A stretch of DNA of 64,000 nucleotides from Haemaphysalis longicornis (GCA_013339765.2 CM023454.1:44711177-44775176), one strand, 5' to 3'; numbered from the stretch's first letter, positions 24,488 through 35,099 are shown. Translations and numbers: made by a program. The notes: a model not told the origin generated them from the sequence alone.

Positions 24488-24720
24488 CTAATTCATACAG
24501 TCTTTTTCCCTTTTACGAATGACAGATTTTTTGGTGTTTTTTCCTGCTGTGGTAGTTTTTTTTGCCAAAGCATTCCGAAAATAGTGCAGCAAACTTTCTA
24601 GCACAATATCTCCTTCCTCCTTCAAAAGATCAATGCTCATGCTTTTGGCACTTGAAGCTTTTCTCGTTTTGTGGCATAAGGAGCCTTTCCTACCTACTCT
24701 GGAGTACCCAGTGGCACATC
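24488..24720 (-). pseudogene. RTE-like RT N-terminal fragment
   Basis: This is part of an open minus-strand frame ending at 24,488. SMSIDLLKEEGDIVLESL matches the block that follows the P-G-P-D motif in RTE-like RTs (T-I-D-x-L-K-x-G-G-D). KNTKKSVIRKREKD corresponds to the W-K-x-A-x-V-V-x-I-x-K-K-G-D block. The conserved RPISLL segment and the catalytic YADD are absent because the frame stops here. This is a fragment only. Confidence 0.45.
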
Positions 24721-25539
24721 TCCAAATGAGCTTGTAACATTGCAGTTCCCCATAGCTGACGCTACAGGCATAGTGTTTGTGTACAAATTTTCCACTACCC
24801 CTATCATCTTGTCTAGGCTGCGTATAATGTAACCCGTCTTGTCTATGATTGCGTACATTCTGTCTTGCTAAGGCAAGCTTCCTCATAGTTGCTTTCAAGC
24901 CTCCTCCGATTGGTAGGGTATCGTCTATCAGTGTCATGGTATGTGCACAAATTTCGTTTATTTGATTTGATTGACTTGATTGTTTGATTTGGTTCACTGT
25001 ACTTGAATAAATAAATTTTTACGTTTCTTCTTTACTTCCTTTATTTTTTTACTTTTACAGTTTGTTTCCTTCATGCTGCTTCTACAACACCTTCTGCAGA
25101 TTGTGTGGTTGCCGTTATAAACTTGTTATTTATCGATTTACACTATCCTCGTTCTCCACGTTAGGAAGCACATATTTGTTTTGAAGTTTTTTAAGCTGCT
25201 TCGTCCAAGCCCAGGCTAACTCTATGCTGGGTTTTTTTACTTTTTGTGATTTTCTTGTTTCTGTTTTAATACTTAGAATCACCGTGCACCTACACTTGCT
25301 TCAATCTCTGCTATAGGTCTTACTGAAAAAACCTATGACCTGCACCATAGCTAAGTGTCACATAAACTGAAATTATTTCGTTTCTTGTTGTAGCGCCAGG
25401 ATTTATCTAAGTCTATATTCTAAATTGCGTTCGCAGAAAAATGTGTTCATCAACTGGAGTTTATTTATCCCCGCAAGTCCATCCAGTGTATATCTTTCGC
25501 TGTTGCGATTGCCTGTTGCAAAGTTTTCTACGGCCCTTG

Positions 25540-25720
25540 TTCACATTGTTATCGAACTTAGCGTTAAAGTCTCCCATCACAATCGTTGTTTTCTTCTTCA
25601 GGGCTGCTTCCTTTCCATGCAGCAAACGTATACGGCTTCATCGTCCTAGCAAGTAGTTGGCGCAAATGTGTATACTGTCTCTACAGTCTACCGCTAGTTT
25701 TTTGTACTCACAATTTCTCA
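25540..25720 (-). pseudogene. RTE-like AP endonuclease fragment
   Basis: The minus strand contains MGDFNAKFD, the G-D-F-N-A-x motif that carries a metal/catalytic Asp and Asn in AP-type endonucleases of LINEs. Upstream are YAPTT-like and EAVYV-like pieces in another frame. The endonuclease would nick the target DNA to prime reverse transcription. Frameshifts separate the pieces. Confidence 0.5.
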
Positions 25721-25851
25721 GACTATTCCGCTAATGCTAAAGAATGCTTCTACTTTGTCTGCGGTATCTCTGGGGATTATGAATTCTACCCCATGTTCTT
25801 TAACCTCTTTGTGTCCTCTGGGAGTGTAACAAAAGAATGCCCAATAGTCAG

Positions 25852-26053
25852 TGTATCGGTGCGATGAGATAGACGCGAATGCGGGCCTAATGTTTGCTAT
25901 GCACGAGGCGTGCCCTTTCTGCTTTTCCCCCTTTCCCCCAACCCACGCTATATAAGCATATATTCTACGGCTGAATAAACCGATTTGCATTGCGTTCCAG
26001 AAGGCTGCCTTGTCTCGTTCGTCGTTCGTCATTCATCGTCGCGAGACGATACA
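25852..26053 (+). repeat. 5' LTR
   Basis: The LTR runs from TGTATCG to CGATACA, a 7-bp terminal inverted repeat. It contains CTATATAAGC near 25,947, a likely TATA box, and GAATAAACC near 25,972, a likely polyadenylation signal, so transcription would start and end within the repeat. The copy at 29,838-30,037 matches over its whole length. Confidence 0.9.
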
Positions 26054-26072
26054 TGGTGTCAGAAGCGGCTAC
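26054..26072 (+). promoter_or_regulatory. Primer-binding site, probably tRNA-Leu
   Basis: TGGTGTCAGAAGCGG starts immediately after the LTR's CA. The first bases complement a tRNA 3' CCA end, and TGGTGTCAG complements the ...CUGACACCA end typical of tRNA-Leu. The tRNA identity is inferred from general knowledge. Confidence 0.65.
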
Positions 26073-26080
26073 CAGACGAA

Positions 26081-26820
26081 ATGGAACTTCTGAAGCCACC
26101 AGACCGACTGTGCACGACGGGCGATACAAGCAAGAACTGGCAGCCTTTCAAGCAGAAACTGGAACTATACCTCACAGTGGTGCAGCCGCATGCCAAGCCC
26201 TTATCGGATGCTGCAAAAACGGCGATGCTGGTAAGCCTTGCCGGGGAGGAGGCCGTCGAAATCTACAACAACGTCGCATTCAAAGAAGGTGAGAACAACC
26301 AGAACTACGCGGCCGTTGTGAAGAAGTTTGACAACTACTGGGATGCTCAGAGAAATCAAGCGTAAGAGCGCTTCATCTTCAGGAAAAGAACACAGTCGGA
26401 GGGAGAAACCTTCGAGCACATCTTGCAAGATGTGAAGAAGCAAGTGCGGTTTTGCAACTTTGGGACCCTGACAGACTCCATGATTAGCGACCAAACAGTC
26501 ATTGGCATAAGCAGCGACAGCCTCCGTGCGAAACTGCTACGTTACAACCAACGTACGTTGGCGAATGCGTTACAACTCTGCAATGCATCCGAGGCAGCAG
26601 CAATCCACGACGAACCATGGGTGACCAAAGAAATGCAAGTGCATCCAGTGAACCGAGCTATGCAGCAGAAAAAACAGTATGACGGTGCCGAACTCAAGAA
26701 AGTCAAGTGCTCCAGATGTGGCCGGCTTCACAAGCCGTGACGCTGCCCCGCATATGGCAAAACTTGTAGGGCATGTCAGGGGAAAAACCACTTTGCTGCC
26801 TGTTGCCGCAGGACTGAACA
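26081..26820 (+). pseudogene. gag: gag (nucleocapsid with two CCHC knuckles)
   Basis: The frame starts at ATG 26,081, 27 bp after the LTR (MELLKPPDRL). The first part, up to about residue 95, is a capsid-like segment with NWQPFKQKLELYL. It is followed by zinc knuckles CSRCGRLHKP-stop-RC (near 26,708-26,745) and CRACQGKNHFAACC (near 26,779-26,818). Gag would assemble particles and bind element RNA. In-frame stops occur at 26,363-26,365 and 26,738-26,740, the second inside the first knuckle. The reading frame is otherwise preserved into protease, so gag and pol were probably one continuous frame. Confidence 0.8.
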
Positions 26821-27124
26821 AGTGGGTGAGCTAAAAAGCGACGACGAAGACTTTGACGTCCTTGATATCGGCGTCAACAGCGTGGGAAGGCAGCGAGACT
26901 GGATCGCGAAGACGGGCATCAGCGGCATACAAGTAGCCCTCAAAGTGGACACCGGATCCCAGGCGAATCTTCTTTCTTTGTCCGTCTACAAGAAGATGCA
27001 ACCGAAATCGCCCCTCAAGCACAGTCGTTCAATTCTGCGGTCGTACAGCGGGTGCGAAATCAAACACGTTGGTGTTATCAGCGTTGAAGTGACGACAGGC
27101 GTTGCTGGGCCTGCAAGGAAGTGA
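26821..27124 (+). pseudogene. Retroviral-type aspartic protease
   Basis: It is in the same frame as gag. It contains VALKVDTGSQANLLSLSVYK near 26,935-26,990, with the catalytic D-T-G triad intact. The protease would cleave the Gag-Pol polyprotein. The frame ends at an in-frame TGA (27,122-27,124), after which pol continues in another frame. This agrees with one small indel or a former frameshift junction. Confidence 0.75.
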
Positions 27125-27900
27125 GCGGATGGGTTTGCTGGATCGTAATGTGGACTTGGTGGCGAAAAACAGCTCTGAAGAACTGGTGCAAGAGTTCAAC
27201 GATATTTTCAAAGGCACCGGTTGCGTGCAGCGCCAGTACAAAATGAAGCTTCGGGACGACGCCATTCCCGTGGTGCAGGCAGCTCGAAGAGTTCCGTAGG
27301 CGTTGAAAGAGCCTCGGCGCAAAGAGTTGGTACGGTTTGAACAAGCCGACATCATAGTCAAAGAAAACGAACCAACAGACTGGGTAAGTTCCTTGGTTAT
27401 CGTTAAAAAGAAAGACGGGACCCTTAGAGTATGCATGGACCCGAGAAGAATCAATGCGTGCCTAAAAAGAGAACATTACGAAATGCCGAGCCGCGACCAC
27501 ATAGAAGCAGACCTGTGCGGCGCAAAGGTAATACCTCGCCTTGACGCTAAGGCCGGGTTTCACCAAATCCCCCTCGACGATGAAACTTCATAGATTTGCT
27601 GCTTTGCCACCTCTTTTGGCAGACACAGTTTCTTGAGGCTGCCGTTCAGAATCTCGTCCGCATCGGACGTTTTTCAAAAGATCTTGCGCGAAATTTTCGA
27701 TTCTCTGTGGGGAGTCACGCGAGCAGCATGATCAGCGCTTAAGGGCAGTGCTCGAAACAGCAAAACGGGCTGGCCTAACATTTAACGCCGACAAAAGCAC
27801 AGTAGCCATCAAGGAAATTGAATTTCTGGGTGATGTCATATCTGGTGACGGAATCAAACCCAACCGTGCCTTCGTGGATAGCCTAGGACAGATATATGTA
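27102..27900 (+). pseudogene. pol: Reverse transcriptase with deleted catalytic box
   Basis: Readable RT blocks are VIVKKKDGTLRVCMDPRRIN (near 27,395-27,455), LDAKAGFHQIPLDDE (near 27,540), then FATSFGRHSFLRLPF and FQKILREIFDSLWGV, followed directly by ETAKRAGLTFNADKS. Between the W-G-V at about 27,712 and the block starting near 27,716, the segment that should contain YIDD is missing, a loss of roughly a dozen residues by family comparison. This removes both catalytic aspartates. Stops at 27,297-27,299 and 27,591-27,593 add to the damage. RT would have copied the element RNA into cDNA. Confidence 0.8.
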
Positions 27901-28480
27901 AGCTCCGGGTGCAGTGTTTGCTCGGTGTCGCAAACTATTTTTCAAAATACATTGCTTTTCTGGCCGAAAAAACGTCAGCATTGCGCAGCTTAACCAAGCG
28001 TGACACAATATTTCAGTGGACACCTAACCACGCAAAAGAATGGCAAGAAATTTGCGAAGCTCTTTGCAAAGAGCCACTGCTGGCGATATTCGACCCAACC
28101 AAGGAAACCAGTGACGTCAGACGCGTCAATGAGCGGAGTAGGTTCGGCACTACTGCAGCGTCATGACGATAACTGGCGTACGGTGGCATACGCATCGCGC
28201 ACGCTCACATCAGCTGAACAACGCTATTCTCAGATAGAGGAAGATGCACTGCCTACAGTTTTCGGGTGTGAAAAGTTTCAATACTTTATCTGCGGCCGCA
28301 AGACGACCTTAGAAACGGATCATAGACCGCTAATCGCAATCGCCCAGAAAGCGATAGGTGAAATGCCACCCAGACTACAACGGCTCTTTCTGGGATTGCT
28401 AAAATATGACTTCGTGATGCAATAGGTTCCAGGCCAGCAACTCGTTCTTGCCGATATGCTGTCGCGGTCCGCAGTTGACC
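27901..28480 (+). pseudogene. RNase H (gypsy type)
   Basis: The blocks are QCLLGVANYFSKYIAFLAEK (near 27,909), then TSDASMSGVGSALLQR (near 28,115, first catalytic Asp), IEEDALPTVFGCEKF (Glu block) and ETDHRPL (Asp, near 28,316). The C-terminal part reads RLFLGLLKYDFVM-stop-VPGQQLVLADMLSR. The domain would degrade RNA in the RNA:DNA hybrid. The key acidic residues are present but the frame changes near 28,110 and a TAG stop lies at about 28,423. Confidence 0.75.
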
Positions 28481-29661
28481 TCCCTGATGACACGCCGGAA
28501 GAAAATGACGCCGAGGTCCATGCAGTGAGTACTGTAGCTGCTTTCGTCAGTGACAGCATGATGAAACGGCTTGCCAAAGAAACGGAAAAAGACTCCTACT
28601 TGCATGCGGTGGTGGAGCGCCTCCGTCGCGGTATGCCTATCAATGGGGAGCTCAAACCTTTTGAGTATGATTTTTCTGTCCTTCAAGGAATTCTACTGAA
28701 AAGGAGCATGGTAGTAATTCCGAAAGCCATGAGGAAAGACCCGCGGCGGCGCATTCATCAAGGCCACATGGGTCTCGCCAAATGCAAGGCAAGGGCGCGA
28801 AGATTTGTATTTGGTTCTTTCCAATCTGGTTCGAGGATGCAGTGTGTGTAGGCGATATCCATACACTCAACCAAGCGAACCTCTCATTATGAGACAAACA
28901 CCAGCCTTTCCATGGCACAGAGTAGGCATTGACTTGTTCCAGTACGGCAGCAAGTCGTATCTTGCTGTTTATGATGCCCTTTCAAATTTTCCAAAGGTGG
29001 AAGAGCTGCTCGACACTTCATCGGAGACGGTCGTCGCCAAGATGAAGGCCATATTTGCGAGATATGGAATACCTGTCCTAGTCTGAAGCGATAACGGACC
29101 TCAGTTTGCCAGCCGCAAGTTCGCCCGGTTTGCAGCGCTGTACGACTTTGAACACGTGACCTCAAGCCCAGGCTTCCCGCGCTCGAATAGACTGGCCGAA
29201 AAAGGGTTCAGGTGGTAAAACGAATAATGAAAAAAGCTCAAGAAGCGCAAGATTACTTTTGGCTCGGTCTCCTAAGCTACACGTCGACACCTTTAGAAGA
29301 TATGCGCTCCCCCGGAGAACTGCTGCAGGGAAGACGTCTGAGGTCAACTCTGCCAGACTTCAGCAGCCAGCCAGCGCTTCCAGTGCTAAAACATGTACAG
29401 AACGACCGGTCAAGAAGCCACCTTCCACCTCTCGAAAGGGGACAGGTGGTGCGAATAAAAAGAGATCCTGGGATGCAAAAGCAAAGGTCGTCACAGAGGT
29501 TCATCCGAGGTCCTACCAGGTGGTTACGGAAGACAACATATTTCTCCGCAGGAACCGGCAGCATCTGCTACCGACTAATGCACCTTTCAACCAAGGCAGT
29601 TAATCAGACGACGAAGACGACGGCAGAATACATGAAGACACTCTATCAGGTTTGCCTCTAG
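28456..29661 (+). pseudogene. Integrase
   Basis: The N-terminal zinc region is IHQGHMGLAKCKARARR (near 28,755), with the CxxC part (CSVCRRY) in another frame near 28,840. The core has GIDLFQYGSKSYLAVYD (first Asp, near 28,930), SDNGPQFASRKFARF (second Asp, near 29,087) directly after a TGA stop, and SNRLAEKGFRW (Glu, near 29,200). A C-terminal domain with PPLERGQVVRIKRDPG lies near 29,425. The three catalytic acids are still present. Frames change at about 28,810, 29,210 and 29,480. Integrase would insert the cDNA into the genome. Confidence 0.75.
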
Positions 29662-29826
29662 CGTCGTGATAAACTTCACAGCAGAGCGCAGGCCTGACTA
29701 CTACGCAAAATTGCACACTTTCGCTACGAAGAACGGCTCGACAGAGGCAGCCCCCACAGCGTCTTCTATATGATTCGCAGTTCAATCAAATGCCCTAGAC
29801 CATCGGTGTCCCGCTTGTTTTCCTTT

Positions 29827-29837
29827 AAGGAGAAGGA
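29827..29837 (+). promoter_or_regulatory. Polypurine tract
   Basis: The purine-only run AAGGAGAAGGA directly precedes the second LTR. In LTR elements this tract resists RNase H and primes plus-strand DNA synthesis, so its position supports the LTR boundary. Confidence 0.7.
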
Positions 29838-30037
29838 TGTATCGGGACGATAAGATAGACGCGAATGCGCGCCTTATGTTTGCAAGGCACGATGCGTGCC
29901 CTTTCTGGTTTTCCCTTTCCCCCAACCCACGCTATATAAGCATATATTTTACGGCTGAATAAACCGATTTGCATTGAGTTCCAAAAGGCTGCCTTGTCTC
30001 GTTCGTCGTTCGTCATTCATCGTCGCGAGACGATACA
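29838..30037 (+). repeat. 3' LTR
   Basis: This copy of the 5' LTR runs TGTATCG to CGATACA, with the same TATA-like and AATAAA motifs. About a dozen substitutions and a 2-bp deletion distinguish it from the 5' copy by eye. Confidence 0.9.
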
Positions 30038-30594
30038 GTAAAGACCGTGAAAACGTCGGTTGTTTTTTAACATTGCTTAACCCGACACCATCCCACCTAA
30101 TGTCCTATGCAACCCCTAGTAAAAGCGCCAACCTTTAGTAAACATGGTTCGTGCACATGCTTGGTTGGGGCTGTCCTAACAGATAGATTTTTGCATCCTC
30201 CGGTGTATCACTGACATGATGGCAACCTTGGTCGGGGGCTTACAGCTGCTGTGGAGCAAGGACCAAAATTTACTTCGCAGAATACAGAAGGGTTTGGCCA
30301 ATTGATGCGCCAGGGGCCAGGCTCTGTTCTGGTGACACAATGATGTTTGTGTAGGAAAGAGCCCTTCCAGCATGGATGAGCCTAACTGGTTTAGCCTCTG
30401 AGGTATACGGAATGATGTTTACACCCGGAGCAGGAGCCACTGCGTACATGAGTATATTTGGTCCAGAGAGCCGAACGAAGGTAGAAAAGTAAAAATGTAG
30501 AAAGATGATGAGAGCGAGAATTGAGAGGCAGAAAGAGAAGCATCCCGTGTAATTAATTTTGCATCACATTGGGAGTAACACCGCGCCTAAGATA
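30038..30594. other. No recognised gene
   Basis: This flank of the LTR element holds only short chance frames. Confidence 0.4.
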
Positions 30595-30915
30595 ATTCGA
30601 TTATCTTGTTTTATTGGCGCGGTTCCCAGGACAATAAGCTGGGTCTCTTGCTAACAATGGGCAGTTCAACAGAAGGCTGGTGGTTTGAACACTAAGCCCC
30701 TGCTATGCGAATAGTTTTCTAAGAAACCATTTCCGAGTCGTTACACCTATGACGTTGGCCCACACATGAAAAGTGTGACTGCACCAGCGTTTCATCGATT
30801 ATCTTTTTTATTCCCGCGGTTCTTACGAAAAAAGAGGAGATTCTGGCTTCCACAGGAGAAATCCGCAGACTCGTGGGGGTTCGAGAACTGAGCCACTGCT
30901 ATTGGAATACCATGC
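30595..30915 (+). repeat. Two diverged direct repeats of about 200 bp
   Basis: CGATTATCTT, CGCGGTTC, CTGGGTCTCTTG/CTGGCTTCCAC, GGTTTGAACAC/GGTTCGAGAAC and CCACTGCTAT/CCCCTGCTAT recur in the same order about 199 bp apart (starting near 30,598 and 30,797). The GGTTYGA element has some B-box likeness, so a SINE-derived origin is possible but unproven. Confidence 0.55.
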
Positions 30916-31020
30916 AGAGCAGGAAAGAAGACCTAAGAGTCACACAGACTGCGCTAGATACCCTACAAAGAAAGATCTATAACGGAATAGCATAGAGCGG
31001 TCACTTTGGCAGTACTTTAT

Positions 31021-31480
31021 AGCACCCTGCTGTATCAGTTTCGGAGGTGATTCCACTGTGGCTTTTACCCGCTGCGTCTAATATTTGGTGCGAACGGGTA
31101 TTCTCTTTAGGGCTAGTGTTAATGTAACAACACTGAAGCAATATGCATTCACTCAACCGCTGAAACAAACAGAATTGTAAGAGGCAACGTTAAACCCACT
31201 TTTATTTCAATCTCCTCACTTCCGCAGCCATTTCTTAGGAACGAATACATGACACTCGGCTTTCTAAATATTTCAGTGGGGATTGCAATTTTCCTTCTGC
31301 GTGCTGCGTCTGATAATATAAGACAAAGCAGTCAATTTTATGTCTAGCGTTACGTTAACGACACTGCAAGCAATGTGGCTTTGCTAAACCGCCGAAACAA
31401 AAAATGCAATAGCTTTACCTGTGTGTATTTCAATCCTCAAACTTCGGCAGCACTTGCTTCGAAAGAGATACTTGGCGTGG
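31021..31480 (+). repeat. Two diverged direct repeats of about 232 bp
   Basis: Matching blocks recur in order: GCTGCGTCTAAT/GCTGCGTCTGAT (31,071 and 31,303), TTTAGGGCTAG/TATGTCTAGCG, CAACACTGAAGCAAT/CGACACTGCAAGCAAT, CCGCTGAAACAAA/CCGCCGAAACAAA and TATTTCAATC. The two units are adjacent. A third, weaker copy may follow to about 31,620. No coding content is seen. Confidence 0.6.
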
Positions 31481-32629
31481 TCAGCACTCCTTCCCAAGAC
31501 CGAGCTCTGAAATGTGCAGGAATATCATCTTTCCCATTCGGTGAGCAACACTAAAAGGTAGCAACTCGTTTATGAGCACTACCAAAAACGGCTCTAGGCA
31601 TCACTTTTATTACCCCACAAACTGACGCTGCTGATGAAATAGAATCGAGCATCTAGAACTACTATCCTAACTAAAAAGTGTTTATTGGTCGCACCCTCAA
31701 CACTTCGAACATAGCGCATATAATTTTCTACCGACTTTTCTACGGGCCACACGTGCCATAATGAATTCCGTAAACAGCGGCTACTTACATGTGCCAACCT
31801 GTACCGCGTAACTCCGAAGAATCCTACCGATGCTAGCGGACAGGCCACCACCAGGATGTGTACCCCAACAAACAAACATCACCTTACTGCCCCGGTTGTG
31901 GCATCCCCAACGACCCCAAAACAACCCCTGCACTCCGCATACCTGTAGGCGGACAAATTCACTTTTCGGGATCAGCGGATCAACAAAGCCCTCTAAAACT
32001 TCACTCCTTACCACCGCTAGTAGGTAAGCACCACAAGGAGTCACCATCCGAAACGACCAGCAACGAGCGACACACCAGCAAACCGCAACGCCTGATGAAC
32101 AAGCCATCACCTGGAATGCAACGGCAACGGGTGAGTTGCTCACGTGTGCGTCCCAGCTCACGGCTTCAGCCCTCTCATGGCATTCCTAAAATTACCAATA
32201 CCCTAGCTTGTGTATTAAGCGAATAAAAACCATCCGTTCCAAACTGACTACCTTGAAGGAACAACATCCAGCTCAAAAATGAGAGAACTACATGCTCAAA
32301 CAATACCCTCCGCTATGAGTAAACTCCAAGTCGCCTCCAACGAAGCGAAATTCTCTCCCGAATTCACCCTCAGAGGAACCAAAAAATGAATCCCCTGAAC
32401 AGTTTTTGTCGCAAAGAGAAACAAGATTCAGAAGTGTACAATCTACCTTTGAAGAACCGAATGCCGAATACCCAGTTTTACCAATCACTTTTGAGTTGCA
32501 AGTGGCCATGCAAGCATCAATAAATGCAATCTGGGTGGAACTGCATGGGCGTCTCTGTCAATTTGTTATCCCTTATAATGCGCCTGTACCCGTGCACATT
32601 CGCAGCATGGATGAAGCCAACCCCTGATG

Positions 32630-33190
32630 ATATCTGTATCTGGCAGTGGAATTTCCGAGGGTTTCTCAGATAACGTGCTCTTCAAATGTTAGTGACCAAG
32701 GTTGCCAAACCCCCTTTATTTTACCAATGCAAGAAGCGGGCCGGCGTCTCAAAATGAGCAGATACGAACCATTTGGAGACCACAACATTCATACACCACA
32801 ACTCTTGGACATCACAAGATTCGGGCAAACATATACGCTTCGACAGCGTGTCGATACGGTGCAATCTTAATAAATTCCATCTTCTCGTCGTTTGTATGGG
32901 CAGAATGTATACAGCAGCCGAAAATATCACAAACACACTTTCAGAACCCTATTCTCTCTAGCCCTACAAAATAATCATCCTCTCCAAAAAGTCGGAGATG
33001 TCATTGCTCCACGCACTGGAAGGGGCTATTCGACAAACGTCACGAAAGGAGCCTTGGTGTGGGTGTATACACAGTCGCACAGTGTCACAATCAGACCACC
33101 ACCAGACATACCAAGAATAGGTAATAGCGCTCAGACTGATACAACACTGGACCTTTTGGTTACTCAAAGCATAAAAATGCCCGTTTAAAC
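32630..33190 (+). pseudogene. LINE AP endonuclease, degenerate
   Basis: The opening block ICIWQWNFRGF corresponds to the W-Q-W-N-C-R-G start of the domain. A later EAGRRLKMSRYEPFG piece matches the Q-E-A-G segment that carries the catalytic Glu. VGDVIAPRTGRGYST, at about 32,993-33,040, stands where G-D-F-N-A-P-H-x-x-W-G-Y is normal, so the catalytic Asp survives but the Asn is gone. RIGNSAQTDTTLDLL matches the later S-x-x-D-T-T-P-D-L block. The endonuclease would nick target DNA. Confidence 0.6.
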
Positions 33191-33379
33191 AACAATGTAA
33201 AACGAATTGGCGTGCCTTCAGGGTAACCCGCAATCAGCGTTATGAACTGTCTTCCGAACAGCCAAGCATCATTAGTGATAATAATGCGGAATAATATCTA
33301 CTTTGTCCGTAAATTCCCGTAAAAATGGTAGACTCACGACTCCATTAAACATGGACAGCCCTACGTACTGACTGACACC

Positions 33380-33700
33380 GCAAAGCATTCGTAATAGCAG
33401 TCATCAATGCCGCACACAACAACCCACAAACTTCTTTCGCACTCGGCGTGGCAGGACTGGTCACAGTAGAAAGCGACTCAATCGCTAAAACCCTTGCAAA
33501 CGGCAGCCACCCTTATTCATATTTTCTGGCGTGAAAGCGCCCTTAGAAATTATGCTCCGGATACCACCTCAACCCAGGCCCCCAGATGTCTCCAAACCAC
33601 CAACTACCGAAGTTGAGCTAATTTGGACGCTTGCCCACACTGGGCTTGTGGGTGATGAGGTCGCACACAGGATAGCCTAAACACTCACCTCCCGTGCGTC
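33380..33700 (+). pseudogene. LINE RNase H fragment
   Basis: Pieces are AFVIAVINAAHNNPQTSFAL, TVESDSIAKTLANGS (S-D-S block) and LIWTLAHTGLVGDEVAHRIA, which corresponds to W-x-P-A-H-x-G-x-x-G-N-E-x-A-D with several catalytic positions altered. Stops follow near 33,531 and 33,678. The domain is directly adjacent to endonuclease sequence because RT is missing. Confidence 0.55.
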
Positions 33701-34160
33701 CCTCCCTCTCCCTTTGTGGCCTTTGAAGGAGTTAGAAAGGACGAGATAGCCTATTAGGCTACAATGAAGTTCGTACTTATTGCCGCCACTCCCGCGCCAA
33801 ACTGACGTATGCGAAAGAACGAGTTATAAAGGCTTAGCCAGACGGAATTCCTTCCAAATAAGACCCTTCCCCATCACATACATTCCTCATTTTATCCCTC
33901 GCCCTCTTGCCCCTTATTCGGAAACAAGGCCTCGGTGCAACATCAAATGTGGCGCTGTCCATATGATCCGCTCCCTGAAATCTATTCAACGGATCTCTGA
34001 AAGGCAGCCTTGAGCTGGTCTGACCCGGAGACGCAGAAGACTATCATAGCCCTGGCTACGAAGGTCGATGAAGAGCTCCAGCTGCCGACGACCCCCATGG
34101 CTTAGACGACCTCTTCTAAAGTGTTTCGTTCTGTGTCTCTGATTTAGGGAGCCAACGGCT

Positions 34161-35099
34161 GCATTCACTAAGGCTTTCGTTTTGTTAGAAAATAGATAGC
34201 AATATGCGCACGCAAAAGCACAAAACATGGAGTGACACAACCGGAAACCCTTTACCTGCAAAAAACTACAGTCCCATATTTCAGCAGTGTCTGTTTGGAA
34301 GGAATACGTGACGCCCAGCTGGCTGCGTTTCGAATTGCTGATTCCACAGTGTTCCCTTACCGCTGTGTGCAAAACGGACGCAATACAGACATCATTGAGA
34401 TGCATCTTGTATCTGCAAACCATCCCGACAGAAATAGGACGTTCGAGAAGTAAACCTTAACTAACGCAGGCTCTATTTTAAACCTGTTCATTATTCCCGC
34501 ATTGAGCAGGCGTTATTTGTGGCATACTGGGGTTGCATCACTTTGTAATACATGCTATTCTCGATTGGTCTTCCCAAAAAAAATGTTGTTCGTCAGTGTT
34601 TTTACCAGTTGTGTGTTACGTTTGGGCACCAGTGCTAAACATAAAAGAGACACAAACTTGCCCAAAATAAAATGTTTATTTTGTGTAGAATGGTTTGTTA
34701 ACATTACAAATGATCCGACGGCATTAACTTCAATTTCATATTGTAAAATGATAAAGGACTGAAAATTGTTATTAACCAAAATATAACTTTTCATTTAAAT
34801 GTTTTCTTCGCACAAATAATGCAGCAATGGACTGTCGACACAGATGATGGGAAAATAACAAAAGCGTGGCACCAGTGTTCGCCACTTGAGCAGCACGCAC
34901 CACAGCTTTTCCTTTTCGGTGAATACTCGATCACAGTAATATTTTATTTTTTTGCTGCTTGTATAAAAATAAGTTTTTATGTGCAAACGTAACCTTCCAG
35001 AGAGAGACTCAAGGCGTATTGCCTTTATGCACTAAGGGGAAATGATGCTGCAAAAAAAAGTATGGACAAGCGGATCACGCAGCGCAACTGGAAGGACAA
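34161..35099. other. No recognised gene
   Basis: AT-rich stretch with short frames on both strands and no motif. Confidence 0.4.

Larger units (their letters stand above)
23900..25720 (-). mobile_element. RTE-like LINE relic, minus strand
   Basis: Three separate minus-strand pieces appear in LINE order. The endonuclease piece TIVMGDFNAKFDNNVNKG lies at about 25,595-25,540. The early RT piece SIDLLKEEGDIVLESLLHYF lies at about 24,650-24,580. A late ORF2 piece KEFNYIDQMVSAEFNDEREI lies at about 24,030-23,970. They resemble endonuclease, RT motif 1 and the post-RT region of RTE/R4-type LINEs, which lack RNase H. The intervening sequence is too decayed to read. The right edge lies just before the LTR element at 25,852. 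Confidence 0.5.
25852..30037 (+). mobile_element. Complete but inactive Ty3/gypsy LTR retrotransposon
   Basis: Two direct LTRs of about 200 bp (25,852-26,053 and 29,838-30,037) flank gag, protease, RT, RNase H and integrase in order on the plus strand. The LTRs begin TGTATCG and end CGATACA. A primer-binding site follows the first LTR and a polypurine tract precedes the second. By eye the LTRs differ at about a dozen bases plus a 2-bp indel, indicating a moderately old insertion. Coding regions carry stops, frameshifts and a deletion that removes the RT catalytic box. I see no perfect target-site duplication (GTCAG before, GTAAA after). The simple Gag with two knuckles suggests a Mag-like lineage; this is inference. 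Confidence 0.9.
31830..34160 (+). mobile_element. LINE relic with internal deletion of RT, plus strand
   Basis: Plus-strand pieces follow LINE order: a possible Cys-rich ORF1 end (near 31,870-32,230), the endonuclease start (ICIWQWNFRGF near 32,637), the endonuclease body (32,700-33,190), an RNase H-like piece (AFVIAVINAAHNNPQTS near 33,387; IWTLAHTGLVGDEVAHRIA near 33,622) and a C-terminal region (33,750-34,050). No RT motif lies between 33,190 and 33,380, so roughly the whole RT has been lost. Many stops and frameshifts are present. It resembles the same RNase H-bearing LINE group as the copies at 3.98 and 19.65 kb. Confidence 0.6.

Noticed and set aside
25847..30042. Target-site duplication of the LTR element
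   Set aside because: GTCAG on the left and GTAAA on the right differ at two of five bases, so I do not claim one.
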